Below, piece after piece: positions 11,357 through 23,201 of a stretch of DNA of 64,000 bases. The notes below the pieces were generated by a model that did no database searches, was not told the origin of the DNA, and saw nothing but the letters and a program-made list of their open reading frames with translations. Both the position numbers and the translations under genes were made by a program. Origin of the DNA: Flaccisagitta enflata (Eukaryota; Chaetognatha; Sagittoidea; Aphragmophora); the NCBI GenBank assembly GCA_965153355.1, contig OZ231127.1:49352001-49416000 (forward strand). The letters run 5' to 3'. Each line of letters begins with the position of its first letter. Position 1 is the stretch's first letter.

Positions 11357-11761
11357 AAGCGTTCATGCGTTTCTATAAGTAAAAAAAAGCTTAATCTGTC
11401 CGTTGGACCGTCTGTGTACGCGTTTGTCACGAGGATACTTTTTTTCAGATTGTGTGAAGCATTCCTTTGCTCCGGCCCTGCAGCAGCCATTGCGACACCG
11501 GTGCAAACGTGATCACAACTTGTTCGGACGTTTGGTGTTCATTAGTATGTGTACCAGTATATGCTCTTTAGTATCACCTATGTCCGTCTGTCCGTCCTTC
11601 GCTTCCACTGTCCCCTTATCCCTGTCCGGCTCTAGTCTTCTTAGTCCCTTATTAGGTTATCAATTTATCATATATGCGTCGATGCACTTATGTTTTCATA
11701 CGATTATGCTATGAAATTAAAACAAACTGATATGCGCACCTGTTGGCCTGCTTTGGCCTTG
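11357..11761 (+). mobile_element. GTCN element, subtype C, with an unusual long middle
   Basis: The 5' part has AAGCGTTCATGCGTTTCTATAAG-like sequence and GTCCGTTGGACCGTC. The 3' end has TGCGCACC, then GGCC-TGCTTT-GGCC followed by TTG. The interior (about 11450-11700) does not match other copies, so this could be two fragments or a copy that captured extra DNA. Confidence 0.5.
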
Positions 11762-12012
11762 TTTCATTGCGTGTCCCGGAATTTTTAGGTTAAATCGCCG
11801 AGGGAAAAACAAAAAGACAGTTGACACAAAAAAGGGCAAAAAAACAAAGTGGCAGTGAAATCGGGAAAAAATGAAGCAAACTTGAACGGACTAAATTCTA
11901 ATTTTAAAATTGCTTCTAGGCCGCGTAAGAGTTTTATGGCGTATGTTTTGTATCTATCTATGGAATCATAAAATGATTGTAAAAATTAGAAATGTGTTTG
12001 AGCGAGCAATTT
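11762..12012. other. Unique stretch, no feature seen
   Basis: A/T-rich unique DNA between two GTCN elements. Confidence 0.5.
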
Positions 12013-12400
<388 letters not shown>

Positions 12401-12687
12401 TTTTATGACGTATGCTGGTGATTGCAAACTTGGATGACGCAGTCCGTCCATCAGTCTGTGATATTGTAACTTGCCGAACGATGGACAAACACATGAGTTG
12501 ACTGAATGATCGACCAACACAAACAACTCATTTCTAACAGAACCACATACATAACTCATTTGCAGATTGAAAATGAAAATCTTGTTTTAGCAGCAAATCG
12601 TGAATCTTGAATCAAACAATTAACAAACACCACATAAGAAAACACTCTCCAACACAAAAATTCAGAACGAACACCAACGAATCAACA

Positions 12688-12688
<1 letters not shown>
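12401..12688. other. Unique stretch, no feature seen
   Basis: Mixed unique DNA, grading into CAA-like words at its right edge. Confidence 0.5.
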
Positions 12689-12776
<88 letters not shown>

Positions 12777-12840
12777 CTAACAACAACAACCACAACCACA
12801 ACCACAACCACAACCACAACAACAACAACAACAACAACCA
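12689..12840. repeat. (CAA)n microsatellite with (ACCACA) section
   Basis: A CAA array with a 12785-12820 section changed to ACCACA. Confidence 0.95.
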
Positions 12841-13331
12841 CCCTTCGTATCCAATCACGTAAAATGGACCAAAGAAAGGAAGACACAGAATTCTTGACGT
12901 GCTAAAAACAAAAGTAATTGATTGATGGATGGTCTTTTTTTCTCACCTCCCCGTTTTGCCACTTGACAAAAAAGAAAACGAAGAAGAGTGATTGCCGTTA
13001 AAAACAATTTGACGAAATGTGACGGAATAAACGAAGTGAAAGTGATCATTCATCTTTTTTATGTGTGTGTGAGAAAAAACAACAAAAAGAAGAAAAAAAA
13101 AATAGTGATAAAAAAGAAAGAGCTAAAAGGAATTGAAGAGAGAAAAAAAACAAGAAAGCAAGAAAGCAAGAAAGCAAAAAACTCCCGCCTCGTTGTGCCT
13201 CTTTTATTTGGATAACAAAACGTGTGAGCTAAATGTATAAATAAAGAACACAATCTGGAATAATATCATCCACTTATTTTATAAAAAAAAAACAACAACA
13301 AAAACAACTATCAACAACAACAAAAACAACT
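12841..13331. other. A-rich unique DNA upstream of the candidate exon
   Basis: No gene is recognised. 13080-13175 is purine-rich with AAGAAAGC words. If the exon at 13587 is real, part of this could be promoter or 5' untranslated sequence, but no TATA box or initiator was convincing. Confidence 0.4.

Positions 13332-13421
<90 letters not shown>
13332..13421. repeat. (CAA)n microsatellite
   Basis: About 90 bp of pure CAA, after a looser CAACAAAAA lead-in from 13289. Confidence 0.97.
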
Positions 13422-13423
<2 letters not shown>

Positions 13424-13586
13424 CAACAATCAACAATTCAACCACGATAGGCTCATCACCCGTTGTGTGGACTCAGCCGCTAATGATCTGAACCCAGGCT
13501 TCATCCTTCACTCAATCCTGGGAAAAGAAAAAAAAAAGAAAAAGAAAAAGAAGGAATTTTTTTTCTCTCTTTCTGCTCGCGCCTCG

Positions 13587-14131
13587 ATGGGAAAATTCAG
13601 CGTTCATCACGAAAGCGATCCGTTCGTTCGCACGACGAAAGAGGCGAGCGAAGCGAGCGAAGCGAACGAGCGTGGTTACTTCCTCCCGACTGTTACCCAC
13701 CCCAATGACGAAAGTATGCACATCCACGATTCGTCCGTTCGCGCGGCGAGCGAAGCCAGCGAGTATTATTATCACTACACCTCCCTCACTAACCGTCTCA
13801 AATTCAACGACGACAACAACGACGATGATGATGATGCGCGTGGTTCGTTCGTTCGTTCGTCGACAGAATCGAGCGAGTGTCGTCTCAGTTACCCCTTTTC
13901 CCTCGTTAACGGCCCCGGTGAGAGAGAAAGTGCGTGCGAGTCGCACGCACGCGAGTCACACGCACGCGAGTCACACGCGCTGGCATTTCGAGGAATCGAC
14001 GACGTTGCTAAACGAAATGGAAATGTGGAATTGGTATTGACAGCGGGGATGATGACGACAACGACGACGACGACGACGGCGACGACAACAGCTAGCGACC
14101 GGCAAAAAGAATCCTCGACATTTGAGTTAGG

Positions 14132-14222
<91 letters not shown>

Positions 14223-14550
14223 CTAGAAACAAGAAAAGGCGCAACGATAGTAACAACAAATCCACACGTTATGAAATTATCGCCGTTCTCAACCACATCC
14301 TTGTCTAAGCTTGCTTTATTATTAAATGAGTCATCATCAACGTCAACGACAACAACGCCAACGATAACCCCATTAACGCCAACAGCAGCAACGACTCCAT
14401 CATCAACAGCGTCAACCGCACAATCGAGGAGGAGGAGGGAAATGATTTCTCGGCGTTTCGGATTAGTCTCTCCCCACGGATTTTCCTCGGTCATTTTCAA
14501 CAATTTTTTCAGCTGTTTTCTACTATTTTCCGCGTTTCTTTTGCAACTCG
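13587..14550 (+). CDS. Candidate 5' coding exon of a low-complexity, poly-Q membrane-type protein
   Basis: The frame is open from 13467 to 14660. The first ATG in it is at 13587 (G at +4, weak at -3), giving 321 full codons up to a consensus splice donor G|GTGAGT at 14551. Visible parts: three spaced copies of a (S/F)VRxxxExSE-type motif (residues about 13-24, 52-63, 92-103); an Asp/Asn run; a thrice-repeated ESHAR motif; a Thr run; 30 glutamines (residues 183-212, all CAA); a Ser/Thr/Pro-rich part; a basic stretch with four arginines; and a hydrophobic segment (about residues 301-321) ending at the donor. Basic residues followed by a hydrophobic segment could be a signal anchor. No known family is recognised, and downstream exons were not found. 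Non-repeat parts stay open for hundreds of bases, which argues for coding; the triplet repeats argue for caution. The reverse-strand frame at 13889-14647 is taken as its shadow. Confidence 0.4.
14133..14222 (+). repeat. (CAA)30 inside the candidate exon (poly-Gln)
   Basis: Thirty uninterrupted CAA codons in frame with the candidate exon. Confidence 0.95.
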
Positions 14551-14556
14551 GTGAGT
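14551..14556 (+). other. Candidate splice donor GTGAGT
   Basis: CG|GTGAGT matches the eukaryotic 5' splice-site consensus and falls where the open frame turns from structured composition into G-run and T-run sequence. It would leave phase 1. Confidence 0.45.
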
Positions 14557-15110
14557 TGACACGTGGTTTTGGGCTGTTTTTTTTGGGGGGAGGGGGGTGT
14601 CTGATTTTTTTGGAATGTCGGTATGAATGCGTAGTTTTGCGTATCATTTTTTATTCATAACTGTTATGTTCAATGGAAACTTACAACTAGTGACATTGCA
14701 AAAGCAGGGAAACTTGCAATTCCAGTCACTGTTCAAAATTAACTACATCTCTTTACGAGCTAAATTTTGATAAAACATAATTCCATGACCTACTTTTCTT
14801 TTCTTTTTTAAATGAAGTTTGATTGAGAAATTGATTGAGAACTAAAAAAAGTAAATTCTCATTAAATTGAAGTAGAAAAAATTCATGCTAATGTTGTCAA
14901 TGATTTTAGATAAAAAAAAAGCTGTTCAATAATAAAATAGATGAAATGGTGAATTGCAGAAAAAAATCGAACAAATGAAAAAATAAAGCTTACAATTACA
15001 ATCAAGCAGTCAATCTTTGATATAAATAAAACCAAAGTTACTTTTGGAAAAAATGGCAAGGAAAATCTGAGCGTTGGAAGAAAAAAAAACCCTTGAACTC
15101 CCATTCACTC

Positions 15111-15112
<2 letters not shown>
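14557..15112. other. AT-rich stretch, possible intron
   Basis: Low-GC DNA without repeats. If the donor at 14551 is used this is intron. No acceptor could be chosen with confidence. Confidence 0.4.

Positions 15113-15184
<72 letters not shown>
15113..15184. repeat. (CT)n microsatellite
   Basis: A pure CT run of about 72 bp. Confidence 0.97.
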
Positions 15185-15188
<4 letters not shown>

Positions 15189-15549
15189 CCACTCTCTAAA
15201 AAAAAAAGAAAGAAAAAAAACCCCCGGCTAGAACTGTCTCTGGTCGCGGGACAGAAACTTGGAACAACCCGACATGATTTTTTTTCCTTTGCTCCGTTTT
15301 TTTTTTTTTTACTTTAACTCCTTTTTTAACCGCCGAAATTAAATCTCAGTACATGGAGTGTGGGGACGGTAAATTTAATACACGACGAATAAAACACCTG
15401 ACGAAATCCGAAAATCGGATTTTACACGCGTGACTATCAAATATTAAGTCAAATACGAAAATTTTTAATGCGAATGAAATTTTGTAGCGCATGTCAATCT
15501 TGATTCTTCTCTTCTTTTCTTTTAGTTGACTCACCTTTTAGTGAAAATT
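15185..15549. other. Unique stretch, no feature seen
   Basis: A-rich and T-rich unique DNA. No gene. Confidence 0.5.
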
Positions 15550-15910
15550 GTTTTTCGTTGTTTTCTTGTTCTACTTCATGTTTTTCTTGTTTTTCTTGTT
15601 CTTCTTTTTCTTCATATTCTTTTTCTTTTCTTTTCTTTTTCTTCTTCTTCTTCTTCTTCTTCTTCTTCTTCTTCTTCTTCGTCTCTTTCTTCTTCTCCTT
15701 CTTCTTTTTCTTTTTCTTTTTCTTTTTCTTTTTCTTTTTCTTTTTCTTTTTCTTTTTCTTCTTCTTCTTTTTCTTCTTCTTCTATTTTTCTTCTTCTTCT
15801 TCTTCTTCTTCCCGTCTCTCTTTTTCTTTTTCTTTTTTTTTCTTTTTCTTCTTCTTTTTCTTTTTCTTTTTCTGTTTTTTTTTTCTTTTTCTTCCTCTTC
15901 TTTTCCCTGT
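15550..15910. repeat. (CTT)n / (CTTTTT)n compound microsatellite
   Basis: CTT triplets alternate with CTTTTT hexamers over about 360 bp. The Phe-, Leu- and Ser-rich frames across it are artefacts. Confidence 0.95.
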
Positions 15911-16112
15911 CTCTCCCTTTCTCGCTCATACTTTCCTTACATTGGCTTCCTCGTTTCAGCCCATTTCCAGTATCTGTGTTTCCTCTCCGAAGTGGCAAAA
16001 AGAAAGCATTTATTCGAATCGCATTAAACATTTATAAACCTAAAGGCTAGAAAAGATAGATCAACAGGACAACAAAAGCATCGGGTTAAAAGGGTTTAAG
16101 TCATAAGCCATC

Positions 16113-16117
<5 letters not shown>
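15911..16117. other. Unique stretch, no feature seen
   Basis: No recognisable gene or repeat. Confidence 0.5.

Positions 16118-16180
<63 letters not shown>
16118..16180. repeat. (GA)n microsatellite
   Basis: A pure GA run of about 62 bp. Confidence 0.97.
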
Positions 16181-16182
<2 letters not shown>

Positions 16183-16485
16183 CCTGAAGAAGGAACGAGA
16201 AATCTAAATCCGTAAATCCCAAAATTAACGTCGCATCAAAAAGCCGTTGAGCCGCGAAGATGAGAACTTACCTTCTTTTTCAAAATTCAAGTTTCGGCCT
16301 CGAATCTGTCAAACTGGACTTTCCTCCCTCCGCTATGTCTCCACTATGCTTCCTCGTTCCCCTCCTGAAACCCTCATCCTCTTGAAAATTAACGTCACTA
16401 CATCTATCTATGTCCATTCACCCGTCTCCATTTTCTCTCATGACTATTTGTCCCCTCACTCTCTACTCCCTTCTCTTGTCCTCTC

Positions 16486-16489
<4 letters not shown>
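16181..16489. other. Unique stretch, no feature seen
   Basis: No gene is supported; the open frame running through it ends in the CT array. Confidence 0.45.

Positions 16490-16573
<84 letters not shown>
16490..16573. repeat. (CT)n microsatellite
   Basis: A pure CT run of about 84 bp. Confidence 0.97.
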
Positions 16574-16577
<4 letters not shown>

Positions 16578-16701
16578 TCTTTGTTTACCCCCGCCTGGTT
16601 TAATTTTTCATCTCTGTTGAGCATCGCTTTCGACAAGGAATAAGTTCTTAATGAGAATAGGAGAGAGTTGTAACGAGGACAGAAATGAGTTAGAAATAGA
16701 A

Positions 16702-17058
16702 CAAGGCCAAGTTATGGCCAATAAGTGCGCCTCGCTTGATTAAGAATTTGTGAATCAACGTTTTAAATGAATGAATGAATGAATGAATGAATGAATGAAT
16801 GAATGAATGAATGAATGAATGAATGAATGAATGAATGAATGAATGAATGAATAAATGAATGAATGAATGAATGAATGAATGAATGAATGAATGAATGAAA
16901 AAATGAAGGAAAATGAATGTGGTAAGATATGAGAGGTGACAGGAATGAAGAAATACGTCAGAATCAGCTGTTCTGCACATTTCTAACGTTTGCGTTACCG
17001 ACCGACCGACCAACCAACAGACGGACATGACCTCTTATAGAAGTGCGATGACGCAATT
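16702..17058 (-). mobile_element. GTCN element, subtype C, with embedded (AATG)n
   Basis: Read on the minus strand, the 5' end has TTTTTAATTGCGTCATCGCAC, then a GGTTGGTCGGTCGGTC core. The 3' end has a degenerate arm and a final GGCC hairpin, CTTGGCCTTG. An AATG array of about 134 bp (16766-16899) lies between the core and the 3' end. The closest relative is 27159-27388, which also carries scattered AATG words. Confidence 0.7.
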
Positions 17059-17717
17059 AAAAAGAAGAAGAGAAGCAATCTCCCTTTATTTGAGACCGAG
17101 TCGCACTCCATCTATCACCCTAATTATCTTTACCAAAAAAAAAAGGTAATCTCAGAAACGACAGACGTCATCATCGAAATTCGAAAGTTGACCAAACAGA
17201 AAGTTATTGCAACGATTTTTTTAGGCATAAACAAAGTTGAGTGGCCATAACTAAATTACACGCAAAGATAGCTTTTCTGACGGACGAAACAAAGAGAGGG
17301 AAAAAATACGAATGAAAGTATCCAGGAAAAAAGTCTCTGACCATTTCTTCTTCTAAAATGATTTTCTCGACTTACTCGGCACTTGTTAGACAACTTACCT
17401 GCCCGCCCGTCCGCTTCGTTTCGCACAATCAGAAGCTGAAACTCACATGCACACACTCACACGCACGCACAAAAAGATTCACGTACGCGCCCATTCACAC
17501 GCAGACACAGAAATGCACACGTGTGTTCCACGTTCCACGTTCCACGTTCCATGTTCCATCCTGAAAACAGATGCAAGCAAAAAAGCTCAGAAAAGTCTTG
17601 CATTTCCGGTGGATGAATCGATTTTTGCGCCTTTTTATGATCGGATTATCCTCCTGGATTTGAAAGCAGGAGAGATGGAAAAGAATAGATTGAAAACAGA
17701 CAAAAAAGTAAGATAGT
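17059..17717. other. Unique DNA with small tandem repeat
   Basis: 17525-17556 is about four copies of a 9-bp TTCCACGTTCC-type word. 17440-17515 is CAC-rich. No gene. Confidence 0.5.
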
Positions 17718-18097
<380 letters not shown>

Positions 18098-18236
18098 GGC
18101 AAAATAGAAATTTGAAAAACAGTGGATATTGTTTTCCTTTTTTTCCCCGCGACTGGGTTCTGCTTCAGACTGTCGTTGTGATGAATGAATAAATGACGGC
18201 GACGCAACCGAAAAAGAAAAAAATTGTGTCATTTCT

Positions 18237-18440
18237 TTCGCTTCATGACACGTGATGACGTTTTATTGAGAACGCGATTTATGAGAAAAAAGAAAGGAGA
18301 GATTTGTGACGTGGCCTCGAGGTGGTGACGCACGTCACCGCGGCACAACGTCATTTCCCCACCACATCGTAGCATGACGGCGGGTCGATGCGGTGACCTC
18401 ATCAAGTGCAGGTTACATGCACGCGTGGGCGGCCTAACGT
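18237..18440. promoter_or_regulatory. TGACG/CGTCA-rich, CpG-rich block
   Basis: Five TGACG or CGTCA half-sites (18256, 18307, 18326, 18333, 18349) and a further TGACG at 18375 lie within about 125 bp, with a CACGTG E-box at 18249. CpG is much denser than in neighbouring DNA. In animals TGACG is the CREB/ATF half-site. No transcript start or gene next to it is evident, so the regulatory reading is inference. Confidence 0.3.
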
Positions 18441-18892
18441 GCAAGCGTAAATGAAAACTTCAACTCAAACATAATGCCAGGAACCAACCATTTTTATCAA
18501 TAAATTGATAAACATTGTGCATGGAAAATAGGTAATGGAATTTTGAATGACCAAAGCGTTGTATTTACTACAGGCGTGATTCAGTTACTGGCGAGTTCGA
18601 AAGAAAAGGTTTTAATGGTATTTTCCCAGTTGCGAACGCTCGATCGCCCCGCGCTACCGTCCCGCCCCCTCATTCCCTTTATGCAAATCGGCGCCGTGCT
18701 CAAGCCGCGAGTACCCGCTCTTGACTCTTCTTCTTCCCCATCCTGCCGTGAAACAGATTTGTGGCTTGTGACGGCCGTTGTGGCAACTCTGGTAATTGGA
18801 GCTTGACTTGTCATAAACTGAAGACTACGAACGCGAGTGCGAGTCAAGGTGCGTGCACGCCATGCATTTGTGCATGTGCTGGTGTGCTGCAT

Positions 18893-18894
<2 letters not shown>
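18441..18894. other. GC-rich unique DNA with octamer ATGCAAAT
   Basis: An exact POU octamer word ATGCAAAT lies at 18681-18688 in GC-rich sequence. The open frames here are short and not recognised. Confidence 0.4.
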
Positions 18895-18982
<88 letters not shown>

Positions 18983-18983
18983 T
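18895..18983. repeat. (GA)n-(CAGA)n compound microsatellite
   Basis: A GA run to 18957 passing directly into CAGA repeats. Confidence 0.97.
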
Positions 18984-19179
18984 AAAGAATGGCAGACAGA
19001 AACAGACCGCAGACTGACAAACAATCCAAAAAAAGCGACCATCATCTCACCGCGTGAGCTATCCAAGTATCCGAAAACATTCTCGTGTAATTGATGATGT
19101 TTTCTTGTGATACTCAGTCTTTTTCCGGTCTCTCCTTTCATTTGAGCACCTTTCTACGCATCGAGATGGCAAATAGAGG

Positions 19180-19410
19180 GAGAAGAAGAGGTAGAAGAAG
19201 AAGCAGAAGAAGAAGAAGAAGAAGAAGAAGAAGAAGAAGAAGAAGAAGAAGAAGAAGAAGAAGAAGAAGAAGAAGAAGAAGAAGAAGAAGAAGAAGAAGA
19301 AGAAGAAGCAGTAGAAGAAGAAGAAGAAGAAGAAGAAGAAGAAGAAGAAGAAGAAGAAGAAGAAGAAGAAGAAGAAGAAGAAGAAGAAGAAGAAGAAGAA
19401 GAAGAAGAAA
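19180..19410. repeat. (GAA)n microsatellite
   Basis: About 230 bp of AGA/GAA triplets with a few GCA and GTA interruptions. The poly-Arg and poly-Ser frames are artefacts. Confidence 0.97.
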
Positions 19411-19559
19411 AAATAGAAGTGTGTGGTCCTCGATTCATCACGAAAATGAGAAATTGAAGATGAGAGAGAAATGATCGATTTTCATAATGATAAGAAAATG
19501 TATTTTTACGGACTTGCGCCGCGAAATTGGATTCTTCTTCTGATTCTCTTTACGTTTAC

Positions 19560-19562
<3 letters not shown>

Positions 19563-19657
<95 letters not shown>

Positions 19658-19663
19658 TTCTCC
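19563..19663. repeat. (CT)n microsatellite
   Basis: A CT run with TTTCT interruptions at its end. Confidence 0.96.
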
Positions 19664-19736
19664 TTGAACAACTTTCCTATACAGTTACAGCCTACTTCAA
19701 CAGACCCCAGAATGAATATGAAATTATTATCCCCTT

Positions 19737-19898
19737 CAGTCCATCGGTACGTCCGTCGGTCCATCCATCCGTCACACTTTACTTTTTTGGCGTTAATGGG
19801 GTTTTAGGCCTTACTACTCCTGCCTAAATGCTTCACTGACCTCAATTATGGCCCCTGCACACCCGCACGCGACTAGGGTAGCCGTGTATCTGGCCTTG
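19737..19898 (+). mobile_element. GTCN element, subtype A, 5'-truncated
   Basis: Starts in the GTCC/GTCGGT core and has CACACTTTACTTTTTTGGCG, GGGGTTTTAGGCC and the 3' arm GCACGCGACT. It ends GCCGTGTATCTGGCCTTG before TTTTC. It aligns with 36006-36210 from the core onward. Confidence 0.8.
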
Positions 19899-20678
19899 TT
19901 TTCTATCAATTGCAATAACAGAAATCTGCCTATGATTTATGATTTGTGATTCATGATTTGTTGGTCCCTTGACATCCGTTATTGCGGGGCGCAACTGTAC
20001 AAAAATTCCCCTCAATGAGCACTGTTCTCTTTTATAAAAGATTAAGAAATCCTTATCTCTCTTACTCCGACGTCTGCGTATATTCATCAAGAACATCAAG
20101 AACGCAGCAGATCGCTGAAGTCTGATATAGGTGTCATGAGAAAAATAAATGGCGTATATAAGCATGTATGAAATTATGAATATACATTAAAAAAAGGACG
20201 AGTCTCATCAGGTCGTATCGCGTGTATAAAGATGAGGAGATAGGCAGAAGGTGATAAAGCGTCTCTATGAACACCTCCCGGGACTAATGGCGAGAGCGAG
20301 GGCGAAACAAAAAGGTGGCTGTAAGAGGGAAAGGGCTAAGGCGGGGGGGGGGGGGGGGAGAGATGACAATAAACGATGTACATTTTTACACATAACATGG
20401 GTTGGTTCAGTCATGAACATTGAAATCTTAATTCTAGGAAGAAGGATGACTGGGTCCACCTAAATTTCCAGTGTGGGTGGGTGGGCAGTTATGGTAAACA
20501 TCCAAAAAGAAAATTTAGACTGACTGACGGATCGACCGAAAAAATAACTTTCTTAGTCGCGTGCACCTCACTAAAAAAAGATTGTATATATCTGTGTTCG
20601 TTAGTCGGCACTGGATTGTGGTTGGGTGAGCGGAAACTGGGTTAGACTGACTCTCAAGCGCCCTGGCGTCAGAAAGAA

Positions 20679-20714
<36 letters not shown>

Positions 20715-20973
20715 TGAATGAATGTTTTAATACATGCGCGAGACATCATAGTTCATGTCTAAGGCAGATGGCGTTTTCATTTTTCATTGTTTTTCTCCCC
20801 ACGGACCCCACCCGTTACGAACAGACGACCGGTCAATCGATCTCGCGAACATGCAGACATAGTATTGTATTTGTCGTCATTCAGTTTATGTTTTCTTCCG
20901 CGATCATTAATTTGTTGCGTTCTTCCTCGATTAGCCTTTTGTTCGAGTCTTTTATCTTCCCCAGTATCGAAAC
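19899..20973. other. Mostly unique DNA with element fragment and short GA run
   Basis: 19958-19989 shares a 30-bp block with 46987-47016. 20341-20359 is a G-run. 20554-20573 is a bare 5' fragment of a GTCN element (AGTCGCGTGCACCTCACT). 20683-20709 is a short GA run. No gene is supported. Confidence 0.5.
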
Positions 20974-20974
20974 G

Positions 20975-21070
<96 letters not shown>

Positions 21071-21116
21071 TTGCTGCTGTTGTTGTTGTTGCTGTTGTTG
21101 TTGCTGTTGCTGTTGC

Positions 21117-21214
<98 letters not shown>
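20974..21214. repeat. (TTG)n microsatellite
   Basis: About 240 bp of GTT triplets with CTG interruptions near 21073-21117. Confidence 0.97.
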
Positions 21215-21324
21215 TCAGTGGGCTCGGATTCATCTCCACTTTGCCGTGTCGTTGTGGCCGCCTTTGACTGCCTTTGACCGACTGCCACGTTGACTGCCAC
21301 TATGTCGATATGGCGGGAGGAAGA

Positions 21325-21400
21325 GGGGGGGCAGACACAAAGAGGGGGGCAGACACAAAGGGGCAGACACAGAGGGGTGACAGACACATTGAGGGCATAC
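21325..21400. repeat. Short G-rich minisatellite
   Basis: About four loose copies of a GGGGCAGACACAAAGA-type unit of 15-20 bp. Confidence 0.6.
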
Positions 21401-21522
21401 AGACATAGAGGGATTTACGGATACAAGAGGCTGTGGGAATCAGATAGGCAGACAGACAGACAGGTATGTTGGGTGCAAGCGAAGACGCCGCCATAGTCCT
21501 TCGTCCTTGCCGCTATTCTCGG

Positions 21523-21537
21523 TCGTTGTTGTCGCCG

Positions 21538-21611
<74 letters not shown>

Positions 21612-21668
21612 GCTCTTGTTGTTGTTGGTGTTGGTGTTGGTGTTGGTGTTGTTGTTGCTGTTGTTGAA
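21523..21668. repeat. (TTG)n microsatellite
   Basis: A TTG array ending in GGTGTT variants. Confidence 0.96.
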
Positions 21669-21856
21669 CTTTTGTTCATTTGCGCCAGACACTCCAACCG
21701 GAAGAAGGAAGAATGGGAGATTGGATGAGCGCAGCGAATTTGTTGCCATTGACCCGACAACACATACTAAGAACGCATATTTCTGCCCACCTGGAGAGAA
21801 GCTCCTGTTTGCCCCCAGCGGGCAGCGACACTGTCTCATCGCCACTGACGGCCTTG
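21669..21856 (+). other. Unique island between TTG arrays with a protein-like frame
   Basis: The plus-strand frame here (about 60 residues; includes RRKNGRLDERSEFVAIDP and PPGEKLLFAPSGQRHCLIA) has a varied, soluble-protein-like composition and no stops, unlike the neighbouring arrays. The minus strand is also open. No family was recognised. It could be an exon fragment or a transposon remnant. Confidence 0.25.
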
Positions 21857-21870
21857 TATTTGTTGTTGTT

Positions 21871-21906
<36 letters not shown>
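21857..21906. repeat. (TTG)n microsatellite
   Basis: A short TTG array. Confidence 0.95.
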
Positions 21907-22046
21907 CAAGTAACTCTTTGAGAGTCAATCTTCAGAAGACTTTTCTTGATATCATCGGTACGTCGCCGCGTCATCGTGGAGACCTTTGAATAAATTCTTT
22001 CAAGCCAAGGTGAGGCAGCTTCTTTGGTGTTGCGAGGTGCTTGAGT

Positions 22047-22047
<1 letters not shown>

Positions 22048-22119
<72 letters not shown>

Positions 22120-22230
22120 TTGTTTTTGTTTTTGTTGTTGGTACTGTTGTTGTTGTTGCTGTTGTTGTTGTTGTTGCTGTTGTTGTTGTTGCTGTTGTTG
22201 CCGTGGTTGATGCTGTTGTTGTTATTGTTT

Positions 22231-22283
<53 letters not shown>

Positions 22284-22304
22284 GGTGTTGTTGTTGTTGT
22301 TGTT
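22048..22304. repeat. (TTG)n microsatellite
   Basis: About 257 bp with TTTTTG, GCTG and other variants in the middle. Confidence 0.96.
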
Positions 22305-22448
22305 GCACTGTAAGGCGTAAAGTTTGTTGCTCTTTTTCCTCCGTCTTTCTTCTTTCACTTCCTTCTCTTCCTTTTCTTCTTCTTCTTCTTCCTCTTCCTC
22401 CTCCTCTTCTTCCTCTTCTTCTGTTACTCCTCTTTCTCTTTGGTTAGG

Positions 22449-23200
22449 TCAGCCGAGGATAATATCTAAGGCCGACATATTTTCCTGTATCTGTTTCACT
22501 TGATTGTACTCGTCGATGAGATTCTTGATGAGAGGCGATCTTTCTTTCATACCCGTAAATCTCTTTGTAGCAAAAAGTTTGAGATGGTCTTTGACTGTTG
22601 GCAGTCCTGAGCAGTCATGTAAATCTTCTAAGGATACGTAAGCTGGGCTTTTCAAAATGACTCGCAGTGCCTGGTTCTGGATTAATTAAAGTTTTTTAAT
22701 GTGGCATTCTGCAGCATTTATGACGCAAAGGCTGCTGTATTCGAAAATTGATCGGATTATTGACTTGTAAAGTCTACCCATCATATTTGGATTGTGTTTT
22801 GCGGAGAAAGCCGTGATGGATCTTAGTAGATTTAGGCGCTTGTATGACTTTGCTATGATCTTTCCAGTTTGCGGCTCCCAAGTTAGCCTTTTGTCAAACC
22901 TGACCCCCAAGAAGTCCGCTTCGTTCGTCAGAGAGATATTTTCACCGAACAGCCTGATTGAAAAGTCGTTGCTTATTTCATCATCATGCCTTGGGCATTT
23001 GGTGAACAGAATGAGTTTTGACTTTATTGGGCTTAATGTTACAAACCACTTTCGGCACCATTCTTCCACTTTATTAACTTCTCTTTGCATGATAATTTTA
23101 GCGTCGCAAGCCTTTGTATTCGTTGTCCAGAGTCCCACATCATCCGCGAATTGGGAAGAGTTGATGCTTCCTTTGTCTAGAACGTCTGTAAGAGATTTTC

Positions 23201-23201
<1 letters not shown>
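22449..23201 (-). pseudogene. Non-LTR retrotransposon (Jockey-like) reverse transcriptase, 5'-truncated and interrupted
   Basis: On the minus strand one frame reads from about 23201 to 22449. It begins just before the catalytic FADD box (23139-23150), followed by VGLWTTN and a stretch ending KWFVTLSPIKSK. Next comes LGVRFDKRLTW, the usual motif downstream of the palm in Jockey/CR1-type LINEs, then NLLRSITA and a thumb-like region ending NQALRVILKSPAYVSLEDLH and GLPTVKDHL. One in-frame TAA (22686-22688) breaks it. Everything upstream of FADD is missing, replaced by the GA array at 23202. The 3' side is a GAA/GAG-rich tract that may be an eroded tail. It is a dead fragment; the original ORF would be several times longer. 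The Jockey-like placement is judged from motifs by eye. Confidence 0.85.

Noticed and set aside
13889-14647. 252-codon minus-strand frame with poly-Cys
   Set aside because: Antisense of the candidate exon. The Cys run is the CAA array read backward, and the plus strand has the better composition and a donor site.
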